60,485 bases of DNA from Phoronis australis (GCA_002633005.1 NMRA01000251.1:1-60485); one strand, 5' to 3'; shown: positions 1 to 13,260, numbered from the stretch's first letter. Numbers and translations are program-made. The notes: a model not told the origin generated them from the sequence alone.

Positions 1-60
1 TGCCTATGTCATTTTAATAAGAATAAGTCATTTTAAATAATAAGCTGTTTATAGTTCTTG

Positions 61-400
61 ATTTGTTAAGATTGGTGTTAGCATGTTAGTGCAGTTGTTA
101 ATAGGGATTAAAAAGAGTGTTAGCGTCAACGCGAATGTACCAGTAAGACAAGCAACAAACGCTTAGTGCAACCAAGTGGTAATAGATATGATGAATGGAG
201 AGCTTTGTCTATTCGAAGTACATGTGCGTCATCGCAACCCAATCATACGAACACCATACATTTGTCACAGGTGGGTAACTTTAACTGTGTCAGCCAGACA
301 AAAATGTTATCAATAACGAAAGTTACACACCTCTATCCCCCTTCGTGTATCGGGTAAGACAGGATTTCATGGTGCACGCCTTCACGTAAGAGACAACTCC
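61..400. repeat. Diverged dispersed repeat, copy A
   Basis: This stretch resembles 4203-4790 in the same orientation. Shared landmarks in the same order are a 'gttagtgcagttgttaatag'-like start, 'gtgcgtcatcgcaaccc', 'cagccagacaaaaatgt' and 'tcgtgtatcgggtaagac'. The two copies differ by many substitutions and by indels, including an (AAT)n tract found only in the second. No open frame is conserved between them, so I read it as an old non-coding repeat of unknown family rather than a gene. Confidence 0.65.
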
Positions 401-3240
401 TGGGATTTTTTACCTTTCCGACTCTGGTGTCATTTTGTGTTGGTGGTTCAGCGACATCTTGGCCGGGTGTACTGGCAGTTGTGGCGAGTTCCTGTATGAC
501 CATAGAAAAAACGTCAACATTTCTCTAACTTTGGAGCTTCAAAATCGTGTACGTTTCCCCAAATTTAAAGTTTTATATCTCAGAAATAGCTGTCCAGATT
601 TATGTAAAACTTCCAAATACAAGGACTTAAGCACCGTTTACAAAACGAATTCAAAATAAAATCATGATATTTTAGAACATTAATTGTTTTTTGAGATCAC
701 GTCTTGGAACATTTTCATCAAATGAAATTCGAACTTGTTATCGATACCGTTGTTTTGCTATAACTGTGCTTTTCTTTTCTTTTTCGCTAAGTTTTACCTA
801 AGGGAAATATTCTTGTGACGCAATCATTATGAATATCAGACAAGTAAAAACCGATCTTTCAAATACTACTTGGGTTTCTAGTTTCCGATAATATAAACAT
901 TTAAGGAATTAAAATATTTAATTTTGTAAAAAAATTAGCTAAAGTCCAATCAACCTTCCACGACGAATTTAACATACATGAGCCGAGGTGAGTGTATTTC
1001 ATATTATGAAGAATACATTGAAAGAAATTTGGTTAGGAAATTAAAACGATGCCCGAACAAATTTGTAACTGAAGTGTAAAACATTTTAAATGCTTTTTTT
1101 CTCATGAGAGTTGAACGGTAATACACTTTTCAACTCTGTTGTCAGTCGTAATAGTGGCACTGCAGGAACTTTTTGATGCACTGTAACCCGTCGTGACGTC
1201 GTGGTCCTGTATGGTCCCGTAAGGATAATAAACCTTATATTGATGATGTCAACCAATCCACTTTCTGTCACCTGCTTGGCATCTTTAGTGTCAGTTTTCC
1301 AAAATAAAAGCAGGAAACAACTGAAAAAATTCATACTTCCTATCTCATAAATTCCACGTTGTGGTCCTTGACGGGTGGCCTTTTCCAAAGGTGCTGTGTA
1401 ACTTGCTAAAAGCGAAGGTCACGGTTTCCCATTTAGCAGAATTTGTTAGAATTTTTCAAAATTTCCTCCAGACTTTTGTGGGTTGGCGATAAGTTACAAA
1501 GCATTATTTTGTTTCAGAGAACTGGATGGAGAAAGTCGTTTTTAGTATGTGTAAGTAGGCCAAAACCGAGTTTGGTATCCTTTTAATGATAAACAAAGCC
1601 GGGCTATTTAAGAAATGACAAAGTTGCTCAAATAAAATGCAGCAATTAAGACTAAATGCAGATCACTTACAAGAAGGAATATAATTCAGGCGACCCGAAC
1701 TGAGAGCCTATAGTGTATTTTATATTGACAAGATCTCCCAGTTATACAATTACAAACGCAATTTTGAGAGACTGCACTGAAACTAGTTGTGAAACCGTGT
1801 ACTTGAATAAAGACGTATTCCTGAAGTCGGTTTTTCACTTCGCTTTTCCAAATAAAACAAGTGATCGATCAAGTTTTGATGGCTCAAATGAGTACACACA
1901 TGTACTCAAACCCGGTAACTGCCAGGATACTGATAAACAGCTGAACGGCACCATATCTTTGGCCCTGGTGTCATTCGTGTTAGTGGTGTCTCCGCACTTT
2001 TGGTACACTGTAACTGCTCGCGACGTCAGGTGCCGTGAGTAAATGGTACACTAATTGGCCAAAGTCCGCTAGTTCGACGACTTGCCAAGTCGCTAAAAAT
2101 TGCACAATAAGAAGTGATCAACCTTATATGACCTGAATAGGAAACTTCAAGTGAGAAAGAATGTGTACAGAGTTTATATGAAATTAAGGTACTCATGGGT
2201 CGCAAGGTTTGCAAGTCTAAAAATCCATAAATCTGAAGACTTATCCCCACAATTACGAAAACCCACCGAAGGTTATAAATTTGAACTTTCATGACACTAG
2301 GTTCCGAACAGTGATTTTGAGCAAAACGTTCAGAGATTTATTCGCACACGGCTGCTTGAAACTAGTTCATCGAAGAGCCTGTGCCTCTCAAAACGGGATC
2401 CAAACATGAAGTTGGGTGGTTCACTGAGTTGCTGTAGTTATTTACATGTTCGAAGTATTGTTTATCGCCGCCAAAATTTTGCTCCTTGGCTGTCGTTGAC
2501 TTTGAATCGCTGGTTTCTGGCATCATAGACCTTCGGACTACTTTCGAACCAACTAGTTTTTCTTTCTGTCGGATTTGTGAACCTTCGGCCTTATAATGCC
2601 TTTTTATTCATTTGTGGTATTATGAGAGTTCGAACTTGTGAACCTTTGGAGTATCGAGCTGTACCCTATTTATACTAATACAGTATGACACGCAACCAAC
2701 GTTAGATTACAGTGTACATAAACCCTCTGTTAGATTATATTCTTAATTTTCGCCTTCCACCTTTCTTCCGTCTTTGTTATCCCGGCGTGGGTCGCAGCTT
2801 GTCGTTTATGTATGGGTATGGCGTGCAAATAGAGAAAAACGTGCAGTAATGAAATTTACAGACAATCGGCAAATCAACTATTGTTTTCAAGTTGACACTT
2901 CAAGATTAATTGAAAAATCTACCAAGGCAGTTATCGATCACGGGAAACATAAGCTGCTGGTAAAAAGTGAATTTTAATCGAAGCCTTAGTGATATCACTC
3001 AGAAACTCATAATTCTCTCTTTGTCAAACCTTAACTTAAGACGATTTCCAAAGCAATCCAGTCATTACTGCCAACACGAAAAACGGATTTGGTCTTTTGG
3101 GCATTTTAAATACAACAAATTTGTTAAGAACCGATTACACAAAATATAAAACGTGTAATAAGCATTACAAAAAGAAGTAAGTTTCGCGAGCAAACGCTGT
3201 GGACCATAACAAAGTAGGTGTCTTAGTATCAAGTAGGAGT
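401..3240. other. No gene seen; weak repeat echoes
   Basis: I see no recognisable coding exon here. Short open frames do not resemble any family. One echo is visible: around 1165-1215 ('tgcactgtaacccgtcgtgacgtc') and around 2000-2035 ('tacactgtaactgctcgcgacgtc') are related, which suggests further old copies of a dispersed repeat. Confidence 0.5.
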
Positions 3241-3244
3241 TAAA

Positions 3245-3535
3245 GCGTGGTGGTGTGGTGGTAACGCACGCGCGCTCTGTTCGCTAGGTTGTGAGTTCGA
3301 GTCTATGGTATCTTGCATTTTTCCTGTTTGCCCCTTTTCTTTTTTTTGCTTTTTTTCTTGGATAATACTTCAGGAATCAAGGAAAATGCTTGATTTTTAG
3401 AGGAAAAAACAGAAAAATTTCCTGGCCTCCCCCATTCGGTGCTATGCGCATCTACAATCGTGGTTTGCGCAAATGCTAATAGCCGGACAAAATGTTGCCC
3501 CCCCCCCTTGCGATACCCTAGATCCGCCACTGCCA
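3245..3535 (+). mobile_element. tRNA-derived SINE-like element
   Basis: The head looks like a decayed tRNA promoter: an A-box-like 'gtggtgtggtggtaacgcac' is followed about 30 bases later by a B-box-like GTTCGAGTC (3295-3303). After the head comes a T-rich stretch and an unrelated tail ending in a C-run and 'cctagatccgccactgcc', a phrase echoed in other repeats of the window (about 12920 and 56890). The tRNA portion cannot fold as a complete tRNA by eye, so this is better read as a SINE than as a functional tRNA gene. Boundaries are approximate. Confidence 0.5.
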
Positions 3536-4202
3536 TTATGTGTTCCGTTTATGCATATCGGGATTCTACATGTGTACGTGTCCCGGGTTCGGTATGACCA
3601 GTTTTTAATGCATCGGACAGAGTTCTATGTGTCCTGGTGTGGCAGTTGTGATTTTCCCCTTGCACAGAATGTCCTAACTGCTTGTATTTGAATGCCGGTG
3701 TACTGGCACGTTAATCAGTAGATTAGCCGGATGCTTCATTCAAATACACGCAAGCCGGACAATTTCTCCAGGGGGACAGTGGCTACTTTCACACCGAGTT
3801 CTACGTGTCATTGGTCAGTGCTCGATGAGCCAAGAAAATTAACATACCCAAGTTCGCCGTTTGCGACCTAGCCGAAATCTCGAAAACTAAAGGCGCATTT
3901 TCAGGAAGTGAGCTTGCATTCCAAAATTCCAGGGGGCATTGCTTTATCTGACAACGACTAGAATCCAGTGCAACTAAGGAGAATGCATAAAAATAACATG
4001 TTACTTTATTACTTCTTGAACTTCTGCTCTAAATCAGGATAGAAAAGCACCTGAAAACTGTCGTGTGGGCCTAAATGGCAAGTGTTGCCAAAACTTGCAT
4101 ACTCGTCCGCTTAGCGTCTGGACTATTACGCAAAACACCGGTACACACAAACCTGGGACAGTTAGGATCCGGAGCCCATAAAACCGGACGCATGTTAGGG
4201 CC

Positions 4203-4790
4203 CTAGTTAGTATGTTAGTACAATTGTTAGTCAGGATTAGAAAGAGCGTTAACTTCAGCAAGTAAAGTAACAAACGTCTAGTGGAAGCTAATTATATTAC
4301 ATATGATAGATGGATAGATATATCCATTTAATAATAATAATAATAATAACAATAATAATAATAATAATAATAATAATAGTAACAATCCTAATAATATCAC
4401 TCATTGTACATCGTAGGCTTTGCTTACTCATACAGAAATACATAAAGTCAAATGTATATTTAGAGTATTTACACGGACAGCAGTTCTTCTCTTAAAGCCA
4501 TAGTCTTCTCAGTGAATATCCATTTGAATAAATGTGCGTCATCACAACCCGAACACTAATGTATTAGTATAACCCAAAGTACAACTACTGTAAAATACAG
4601 CCGAGACTTAAAACATATACGTATTACAACTACCTGTAGACCAAACAGTTGCCACAGGTGGAGAACTGTAATGGCATTCAGCCAGACAAAAATGTAATTA
4701 ATGACCGAAGTTACGCACCTGTATCGTCCTTCATGTATCGGGTAAGACATCATTTCCTCACGGTGCGCGCTTTCAAGGTAATGGCCGCAA
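4203..4790. repeat. Diverged dispersed repeat, copy B
   Basis: Second copy of the repeat at 61-400, same orientation. It is longer because it carries a trinucleotide tract and extra sequence around 4400-4640. The end is marked by the shared 'catgtatcgggtaagaca' and the following 'cggtgcgcgc' (copy A: 'tggtgcacgc'). Confidence 0.6.
4329..4378. repeat. (AAT)n microsatellite
   Basis: About sixteen AAT units with one AAC interruption, lying inside dispersed repeat copy B. Confidence 0.95.
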
Positions 4791-4799
4791 TCTGAAACA

Positions 4800-6030
4800 G
4801 CAGGTCGACCCACTTAAAGGGAAACATTCAAGGATCATGCTATTACTTCCCAGGAGGGGTTATGGCGCTTCCCAATGAACTACGAGCACACCAAGTAATC
4901 GAAGTGCAACAACCTGGTAACCACGTCATTACACAATCCAGATCAATAAACTCGTCTTTTAGAGATACTGAATACCAAAAGAGTTTTCTCAATGGAAAAT
5001 CGTGACACATGTCATCTTGCAGTGAATAAACGGGAGAGATATTCGAGGGCATTGCACATGAATGGAAACTTTCAAAAATTAAGCCGCATGGGGGCTACGA
5101 CGAAGTTAGATGCAGGTAGTCCGTCAGTCTTGATTCGTGAACAGAGATTTGCCTTAGGGGTCGTGGTCTCTCAAACAGACACATGTAGGTCGGTGTTTTT
5201 GTTTCCAGTCTGTCAACTTTCGATTCAGGAACTGGTATTGCTTTCCACTAACAGGCTCTGCCCGCCCGTGATTAACGCAAACCCTACCGGTCGTAGCATG
5301 AGAATATCCATAGCCAAAAGTGATATGTAAAGTGCTGTTATAAATCTGTCTAAATAGTAAAGTAAATTTGTACTAGCCACAGTCCAAATACAGTCATTAT
5401 CACCAACTTTCTTCAGTAGATAAATCCCATGCTGCTGGGACATATCAAAAGCAAGAGCGGTCCAGTTTCTCTGGCAGTGGCCTAGACTCGCTGTACTGGG
5501 GATGGATGTTGGCAGGTGGAAAATTCATGCCCACGACGACGGACCAGTCAGTAACAACAGAGAACATGCTGAAAGTAGTGAGATGCTCGTCTAAGACCAA
5601 CTGCAGTTCCAAGAGATGTACTTGCAAGACGTTAGGATTGCTGTACTCGGTTGCATGTAGAGAATGTCGTGGTTTTAACTGCAGCAATTCATTCTGAGTT
5701 GACAGAGATAAGTTGTGTAAATACTGGTTGATTGTGTATAGATTCACTAGCATTTACAACTAACTGGAAGTGACATAGACAGTGTGGATAGTAGACCACT
5801 GAATTAATTGCAGAGAGTTACTTTAAATACAGCACATTTTTTCAGGAGGAGAATGACCCTTCAATCCAGGCAAACCTGATGTTTTTGACCCTAATACGTT
5901 ATTTGTTTAACCACCTTGAAAATAGTAGTCGCAATCATCAAGAGCCAGACAAAAATTATTGTAATGGACGTACTGACCTAAAAAGTCAGGATATGGCGTG
6001 TCTCTGGAATCTGTAGTTCTTACACGAAGC
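4800..6030. other. No gene seen
   Basis: No exon, domain or RNA gene recognised. The longest plus-strand open frame (4992-5330) has no recognisable composition or motif and no support from the opposite copy of any repeat. Confidence 0.5.
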
Positions 6031-6032
6031 AA

Positions 6033-6660
6033 CTCTTTGGTGGCCATATTAGAAAATGATGGAAGTAATCATTAGAGCCAAACGCAATGAGTCTAAGTGG
6101 ATTAGCCGACCCAGAAAACCTATGATACAATCTGTGCGAAGTTGTGCGATTCGAAATAGTTTTGGAGGCCATCTTGGAAAATGGCTAATTGTTATCGCCA
6201 CAGCCATGCAAAACTTTTCCAATGTATTTGTTGACCCACAAAAGATAGGTAAACCTCTTTGAATTTTCACTCTATCACATTCCACTCTCGAGTTATCATG
6301 ATCATCTGCAAATCTGGCGGCCATTTTGTCCGCCATCTTGGAATTGGTGGAACTAATCAATAGTATCAAATTCAATGAGTCTCAGTGGATTTGTCGACAC
6401 TGAAAACCGATGATGCGAGGTTTGAAGCAAGACGACATACTAATCTGTTCGTGCGAAGCTGTGCGACTCAAGTAGATTTGGCGGCCGTCTTGGAAAATGG
6501 CGGACTTTGTCACCACAGCTATGCAAAACCATTTCCAATGGACTTTTTGACCCACAAAACATAGGTGAACCTTTTGAATTTTTACTCTATCACATTCCAC
6601 TCTTGATTTATAGTGAGCATCAGAAAATCTGGCGGCCATATTGTTCGCCATCTTGAAAAA
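6033..6660. repeat. Two-unit tandem repeat, about 305 bases per unit
   Basis: Unit 1 (about 6033-6345) and unit 2 (about 6337-6660) share the order: 'caatgagtct(a/c)agtggatt', 'ctgtgcgaag', 'cttggaaaatggc', 'tttgacccacaaaa', 'actctatcacattccactct', then 'aaatctggcggccat'. The units are diverged with small indels. Open frames on both strands run through this block, but they are by-products of the repeat and are not conserved between units. Confidence 0.8.
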
Positions 6661-7995
6661 CCAACCTCCGCCACTCCGATTCCGGTAGACTTTTTTCCCA
6701 CTAAGGAGTTTGAAAGAATACGATTTATGCAATAAAACCTCCTGTTGCAATTTTTTTTGGTTATCCGGAGAATGACTGGACTATAACGACTGTCATAAAA
6801 ATGCACTTTAATTTTTTTGTTTTTTAAGTTAGAACTCGCCCTAAGCCTGTACAAAATTATTATCTGGACCATGCCATTGATGGTTCTGATGCATGTCCAT
6901 GTAAATAATAACGGTGATGTTTTAAAAGTATTAGTAATAGAACTTCAGCATCTTCTTTTAAAAAACAAAGCGTGAAGCATGGTTTATTTATAGCATCGAC
7001 TTTTGGCATTCATGTCTTGATTCAAATCACCCCGCTGTCTTCCATTGTGAAAACAAGACATTTTATTAAATTAATTGATTTAGGATTACGATTTAGGAAT
7101 ATGTAAAACTGACTTATGAGATGTTGGTTTCTATTTAGTGATTTAGAATGATTAAGTTTTCATTCATTTCTTTAACTCATGCTTTCTTTTCAAATTTAAA
7201 GAAAGGCTTTAAATAATGTCACATCACAGAACGCGCAAACACATTTATGATTTATCTTGATCCACGATGGCAGATATTTATTTTTTCCCAGTTGCATCTG
7301 TTCTTGCCATATTATCCAACAATTTCCTCTACCGTTTCTAAATGGGGGTTTCATAACCTCGAAGCTTAGCAGACAAAAAACTTAGTCTAATTCTTAAAAA
7401 TATTGGGGGATCAAAAATATGTAACAGGAGACAATTTGTAATAATTTGATATGAAATAATTTCATACAAGCCACAAAATGACCAATTACACTGAAAGACA
7501 CAAAAAGAGTGACTACAGTCAGTTGGGGTGTCAAAATTCTCAGTAAAGCAGGTTACAGGTTCTTAAACCTAAACATCCCTAGTCTCTTTTTATTCATACT
7601 CTAGAGCACCGCATCTTGAATTTCCCAAAAGCTAAGCATTTGTTTACAAACACGGGGTACCAACAGCAAGACAATAAGTTCATTAAATTAACATTTTGTA
7701 TTATTTACATTTGATAATGTTGTCCAAATGTCTGATTTTAATACATGCAATTTGAATTCTACTAAGAATAACTAGGTGACACTGTAAATGATAACTTTTC
7801 TGCAAATAGTTTTGAGACTGAAAAAATCGAATGCATTTAGTTTGAATCTGTAACTTCGTCGCATAATTTTAAAGCTTCTTTTGTGATATTTTATCATTTC
7901 AAGGTTCTTAGTTGTGAGATATATTTCATCTTATGAAAATTTAGAAAGTAAAAATATGACCTAAGGTCATTTTAACTGGCTGAAAATTGTATTTT
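6661..7995. other. AT-rich, no gene seen
   Basis: AT-rich unique-looking DNA with no open frame of note on either strand and no recognised element. Confidence 0.5.
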
Positions 7996-8002
7996 CATGG
8001 GT

Positions 8003-8203
8003 GTGACGGACGTACGTGACGGACGTACAAATTTACTATATGTCTGTCACGCAATTTCTGATTTAACAAATAATCCCTGGACCTAAAATGTTGGTCAATA
8101 GTATTGAGCAACATGTTAAAAGCGAGTCTGAAGTTATTTGAATTTTGACTGAAAAGTCTTTACGGTACCCAAACGTTTTAACACTTTTTTGTGACGGACG
8201 TAC
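8003..8203 (+). repeat. GTGACGGACGTAC motif, three exact copies
   Basis: The 13-base word gtgacggacgtac occurs at 8003-8015 and immediately again at 8016-8028, then a third time at 8191-8203. The rest of the interval is not repeated. The block lies about 170 bases before the THAP pseudogene start. It could mark transposon ends or bind a protein; the sequence alone does not say. Confidence 0.8.
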
Positions 8204-8376
8204 GGTATCATGGTATCCAGGAGTTGAGCTTTGACCCCAAGAGGTGGATGGTGTGCCATAGTTGAAGCAAGGAGTGTAGTAGATTAGGAGAGTTAATATG
8301 TGAGTTCGCTGTTACCGCTACTACTAGTGCCGCCAAGTGGTAACTAAGCAACTGTCAACCAGGAAGCGCCAAAACA

Positions 8377-10137
8377 ATGGGGAAGGACGCATTTTGTAGT
8401 GTGATAAATTGCATGAATTCATTCACGAAAACCCCAGACGTGTCATTTTTTAGGTTTCCTAAGGATCCCGAAAGATAAGGATTAGTTGTTATTGGCTTTC
8501 ATTTTGTGTGTTGTGTTCACGGTTGTTAGACAAGTCGATCGCAGTCCCGTTGCCACTGTTGTCTGCAGTGTAGGCTAGGCCTACTCTACAGCCGGGCTGC
8601 CGGCGGAAGGACTATGGTGAACGTACAATGTGATCGTCAGCTTTTTGGATTCTTGCAGTCCATGAGTTACAAATCAAGATGTCACCCGTTCGATCGCAGC
8701 CACAGGGCCACAAGTCTGTCATGAGTCAAGTTAGAAAATCTGTGGGTCTCGGTGAAAAGGTGAAAAATCAACATAATTTTAAAGTGCCAGTTGGACCAAT
8801 TAAGTTAAGCAGTGCATCATTGAAAACTCAGTGTCAGAATAAATATTGATTAAGTAATTAGTAAGAATAGATCCATTTTAAGTTGCCCAAAATTTGTGCA
8901 TATGTACTTTTAAATCATGGGGTCAGACTTGTTGACATGTATTTTAACGTCAAAATCTATTTTTAGATGGTGTTTACAACTTTGGGTTCTGGGGTAAAAG
9001 TACTCTAGAGATTCTAGAATATTCTGAGAACAAATTGTAACAACCAATAATATGAGTGGATATGATCATGTGGTTTTTATTAGCCAATCACTAAATAAGT
9101 AGAATGTTATATTATGGGCTGAAATCAACAAGATAATTAGATGCGCTATAGTAGTTGAAGCATAAAGACTTGCTATAGTGTACAGAAGCAATTGTACAAG
9201 AGAGCCATCTCGTGGAAGAATCAATAAAGGATCTTGGCAAGGGCAAGGGTTAACTAACAGGAAGTTAACTAAGGGCTTGTCACTTGCATTGTGGGTAGTA
9301 AGATACTACTTGAAGTGTTGCGTCATCAGCCAGAGACTGACCAGCAAAAAGAATTGCGGGTAGAAGAAATTGCCTGCAAGTGTTGCATCACCAGAGACGG
9401 TGACCAGCAAGTACACTGTCGCTATACAGTGTGTGTAGTTCGAAGATTCACCAACAGGACAGACATCAAACAAGTGGAGAGTCCTAGCTTGGATAGCAGA
9501 TAAGACATTTAATTGTTTTGGTTGTTTGATTAAAGTAATAGTAAAGTAGGGCGCTAGTGTGTTTACTCTTTGTAGTTGATTACTTAATTAACAATAGGTT
9601 TCATTTGTCTAATTAGGGGTTATCATATAATAAATTAATTACTGGATTTGAATATTTTCACTCTCCATCTACGCACAATCTCAAAGCATAGCTACCTTTT
9701 AAACAAACCCACAGTCAAACATCTGACACCCAGTTCTATGTGCCAATGATGCAGGGGCGCGGCCCTGTTAAAATATCCGTGGATCGAAAGTTAAGTCCGA
9801 GTTTTTTCACTTGGCACCAAAACGCTTTTGTCTCTATCACAATCACAGCGCGACAGGAATTCTGTAGTGTAGTGTACTTAAGTGTAGGCTACGAGTCTTC
9901 TGTGAACCTTGTGAGTATGAGGTTTGTTCCTGAGTCTCTCAGTCATTGATTTCTGTTCAGGTGAAAGTGCTGGGAGCTGACCTTATGAATTGAGATGCAG
10001 CTTATTTGCCCAAGGACTGCAAGTTGTGCTCTCATCACTTCGAGGAGTCCATGTTCATGAATGAAGAACAAGCTGGTATTGAATGCGGTTCCCGAACAAT
10101 ATTTGATGTCCCGAATCCACCAAAAATGAAGATGTGA
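8377..10137 (+). pseudogene. THAP-domain gene remnant, two broken exons
   Basis: The first piece (8377-8478) starts with ATG and encodes the first half of a THAP zinc finger: C-x4-C (CSVINC) followed by VSFFRFPKDPER. The second piece (9961-10137) follows a good acceptor (ttctgttcag) and encodes the second half, with the C-x2-H part CSHHF and the closing stretch TIFDVPNPP. Together they contain all four C2CH zinc ligands. THAP domains bind DNA and occur in host factors and in P-element-like transposases. Decay is clear: there is no GT at the expected donor, the frame runs straight into TAA, and exon 2 has an in-frame TGA at 9991-9993. No transposase domain was seen downstream, so whether it came from a host gene or a transposon is undecided. 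Confidence 0.75.
9285..9410. repeat. Two-unit tandem repeat, about 62 bases
   Basis: The segment with 'cattgtgggtagtaagat', 'gaagtgttgcgtcatcagcc' and 'gactgaccagcaaa' is followed by a diverged copy with 'aattgcgggtagaagaaat', 'caagtgttgcatcacca' and 'cggtgaccagcaa'. It lies inside the intron-like gap of the THAP remnant. Confidence 0.75.
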
Positions 10138-13100
10138 GGGTCAAAAAATTCTCCGGATATTATATTACAGCTCTGGAATAGGCTTTCTTGCATTTCTGAT
10201 TATCGTCTCATAAAGCAAGTACTGGAACATCACGTGTAGAAAAGACAATTAGTCAAAATCTGGTTTTCGTACTGAGGTTGATCAGATTGAAACATTTGAT
10301 GAATAGTTAGGCCCCGTGATTTGGAGAGAGCCAAAGTGAAACTGATGGATCATTCAGAGTCTGAATGGTGGGATAAAATTTTGTTAAACCCAAGCTATCC
10401 GCATCATTTTGCTTCTCGATGACAAACACCCCTGTGATGAAAATAAGTTTTCAGCTTTGTTTATAGCGTAATTCTTTGGCGAAAAGTGCTGTTGTTTACT
10501 AGTGAATTGATAGAGAGTGACAGGGTTGGTCAGATTTTCTTCTTGTATTGGTTGGTGTATGTGTTGCCTATTTCTTGATAACTTTTTGCGTTCTGAGAGT
10601 GATGCCAAAAACGTTTTCAAGTTGTATGTTCCCTTGCAAATTATTGTGATGCCAAATATCATATTCGGACACGTGGACCCATATCGTAAAAGTTTATTCA
10701 GTTTAGCATGACCCTGAGAATATAAAAACAAAACTATTGTGATTAATGCATTTCGCCTTTTTGAACTTTGCTATTAAGGAGATAGATTAAATGACGGGAA
10801 GGCACTGATGCTCCAGTTATTCATCTATCCCCCTAACAACCACCTCTCTTTTTATTGTGGCTAAATCCAACGCTAATTGAGTGAAAGAACTAGCATTATT
10901 GAATTTATTCAGTAGTGCAGTAGCTGACGTGAGTGCAATATGGCAAACAGTAAGTGTAGTAGATAAGTAGTTGCACCGTGTTTATGATTTAGTTCGTCAC
11001 AAGTGCATGCCTACTCAGATTGTGACTTACATGTCCAAAGTAATAGCCTTTTCTTTGTTCCCCAGCTTGCGTATACATGCAATTCGCATGAAGCCATGCA
11101 TATTTTACCATCAAATTCTGTCACAACGGTAATGTTGATTCACTGATACATGCAAAAGTCGGTCATGCATAAGCCCAGAGTTCTCCACAATACAAATTGA
11201 AAACTCGTTTCAAATTTCTAAAGTTCAAATTTAGCAGTAAACTCTGTCCATTCCACAAACAAAGGTGGTGAGTAAATGGGGGCCAAGCTTCTCAAGATCG
11301 GACGATCTCGCCTTAAGCCCACGCTGTATTTGGGGTTTGGGGGTGGACATGGCTCGATCAGCATGAAATTGGCTGGAAGGAAGGTTATTTATGATTCGCT
11401 AATTGAATGACACGAGAGATCATGCTTGTCCTTTATACTGCTCCGTCGGGACAGTTTGTTACTAGTTGAACAGGGCCAGAAGCTTTAGGTGCTCCTGTTA
11501 CAGGCTGGTCAATAAAATTCGGAGACTGCCTGCCGCTTCCGGAGACCTCGTGGAATGCGTCGGTTCGGGTGTATCTGGGCTGTCAGAGAGCAATTCTCCG
11601 CACCCAGTCCTGAATCCTCTGGATTTTGATAGCATTTTCGAACAGGGGCCTGTAAAACATACTGTAGATGAACATTAGGCAGTCGCTCTTATTGCGCAAA
11701 ACCCTGTGTCTTTCAATCAATACGCAACCTTGACGCGTGCGACGTGGGGATCAAACATTCCACAAACAATGCACTGGAGATAACATATCTTTCAAATGCG
11801 TGCACTAAACTGGTGTGGCCAGTTTTTTAGTGAGATTTATTTTCCAGTTGAGCAAATTCCAATTTTAGACACTAGATGTCAGTTAAAATTAAAATTCTCT
11901 TTAATTAAGCATAATAAAAGTGTTTTTTACACGCTTAGATGCGAAATTTTAAAGTTAGAATGACGGAATAGAATAATCATTAACTAAAACTACCTATATG
12001 CATTCGGAAACCGGTGTAAAATAAGCGGTAGCGGACCTTAACTTTCATTTAACCAAACTAGGGACAATTTGTACTGAAATTGTTGACAGAATATGGCTAA
12101 ATATAGACCCAATTCACGCGGCGGACATTAAAATCCAAAGCGGGCTCACTGCGATAAATAAAGAGGAAATTTACATTGCGTGAGTTAAATGGCCGGTCTT
12201 TGGAGTCCAACCTGAATATTAAATCTTAAATAATGTGTCAATAATTAACCACAGAGACGTAGAAAAATACAGTTAAAGAACAAATCAATGCACCGGAGAG
12301 TTGTCTGACGAAAGGATTTTAGTTTTTTTTACAGAAAACTAGGTTCGAAACATGAAAACTAAACATGACCAAATTGCGGCGATCGTAATGTTACGGACTA
12401 GGTATAATGCTGAATGCAGGGTTACGTTTCTTCTAATAAATTCTTGATAAAAATGCTTTCTACACAAACCAGGCCATCTGGTCGTATTGTTGACGAGTTG
12501 AATATATATTCGACAGTGGTTGCTCATAGTATTTTGCCGTCATGTGCAATTACTGTAGTCACATCTAGTTAAATTTGTTGATCAAGAGTAGGCCTATTAG
12601 CCTCAAGCATAGCCTAGGTCCTGCTGAGGTAGGCACTACCGGGACTAACAGTTGATTTGTCACTGATCTGAAATAATACTTGATGTAATTAAATATATAT
12701 TTTGATTATGATAAAAAACCAGGCTCGCAACTGAAAATAAACATTATATGGCCATCAATTCTGCTTTCTTGGTTTTAATAATTACGTATATTTCATGTGT
12801 TTTATTTTTCAAATATCAATCTCGACCAAGTTGAATTTTAAAATTGAAACACCTAATTCTTTCGTCCAAAGCATAACCTCGTTTTAGAGCTCAATTTAAG
12901 TTAACTGGACAGAACTCAGTGGCGGATTTAGAGGGGAGCCAAGGGGGCCATGCCCGCCCCCCTAAAATGCCATTTGGCAGTTCAGGAGTGCGAATGTCTG
13001 ACGGGCAAAATCCTGGCTAATACTCTGTCTTGCCCCCCCCTAACTCAAAGTCCTAGATCCCCCTGGAACAAGCATACATGTACAGTGTAGTTATCATGTT

Positions 13101-13260
13101 TCTTCAGAGGCCTCGGGCCGAGGGGAAACAGGTGCCTGTGCGGCCTTCTGAGAGGGGAACGTTTCGCCGAGTGACGGGTTAGTGAAAAATCTACTGACTT
13201 CCGGATCACCATCAATAGCACCCCACCCTGTTGCAAGCTCTCATAGCTCTGTCTCAAGTA
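10138..13260. other. No gene seen
   Basis: No recognisable exon. Around 12920-13060 a C- and G-rich patch begins with 'cagtggcggatttagagggg', a phrase shared with the tail of the SINE-like element at 3245 and with the repeat inserted near 56890, so part of this interval is repeat-derived. Confidence 0.5.
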
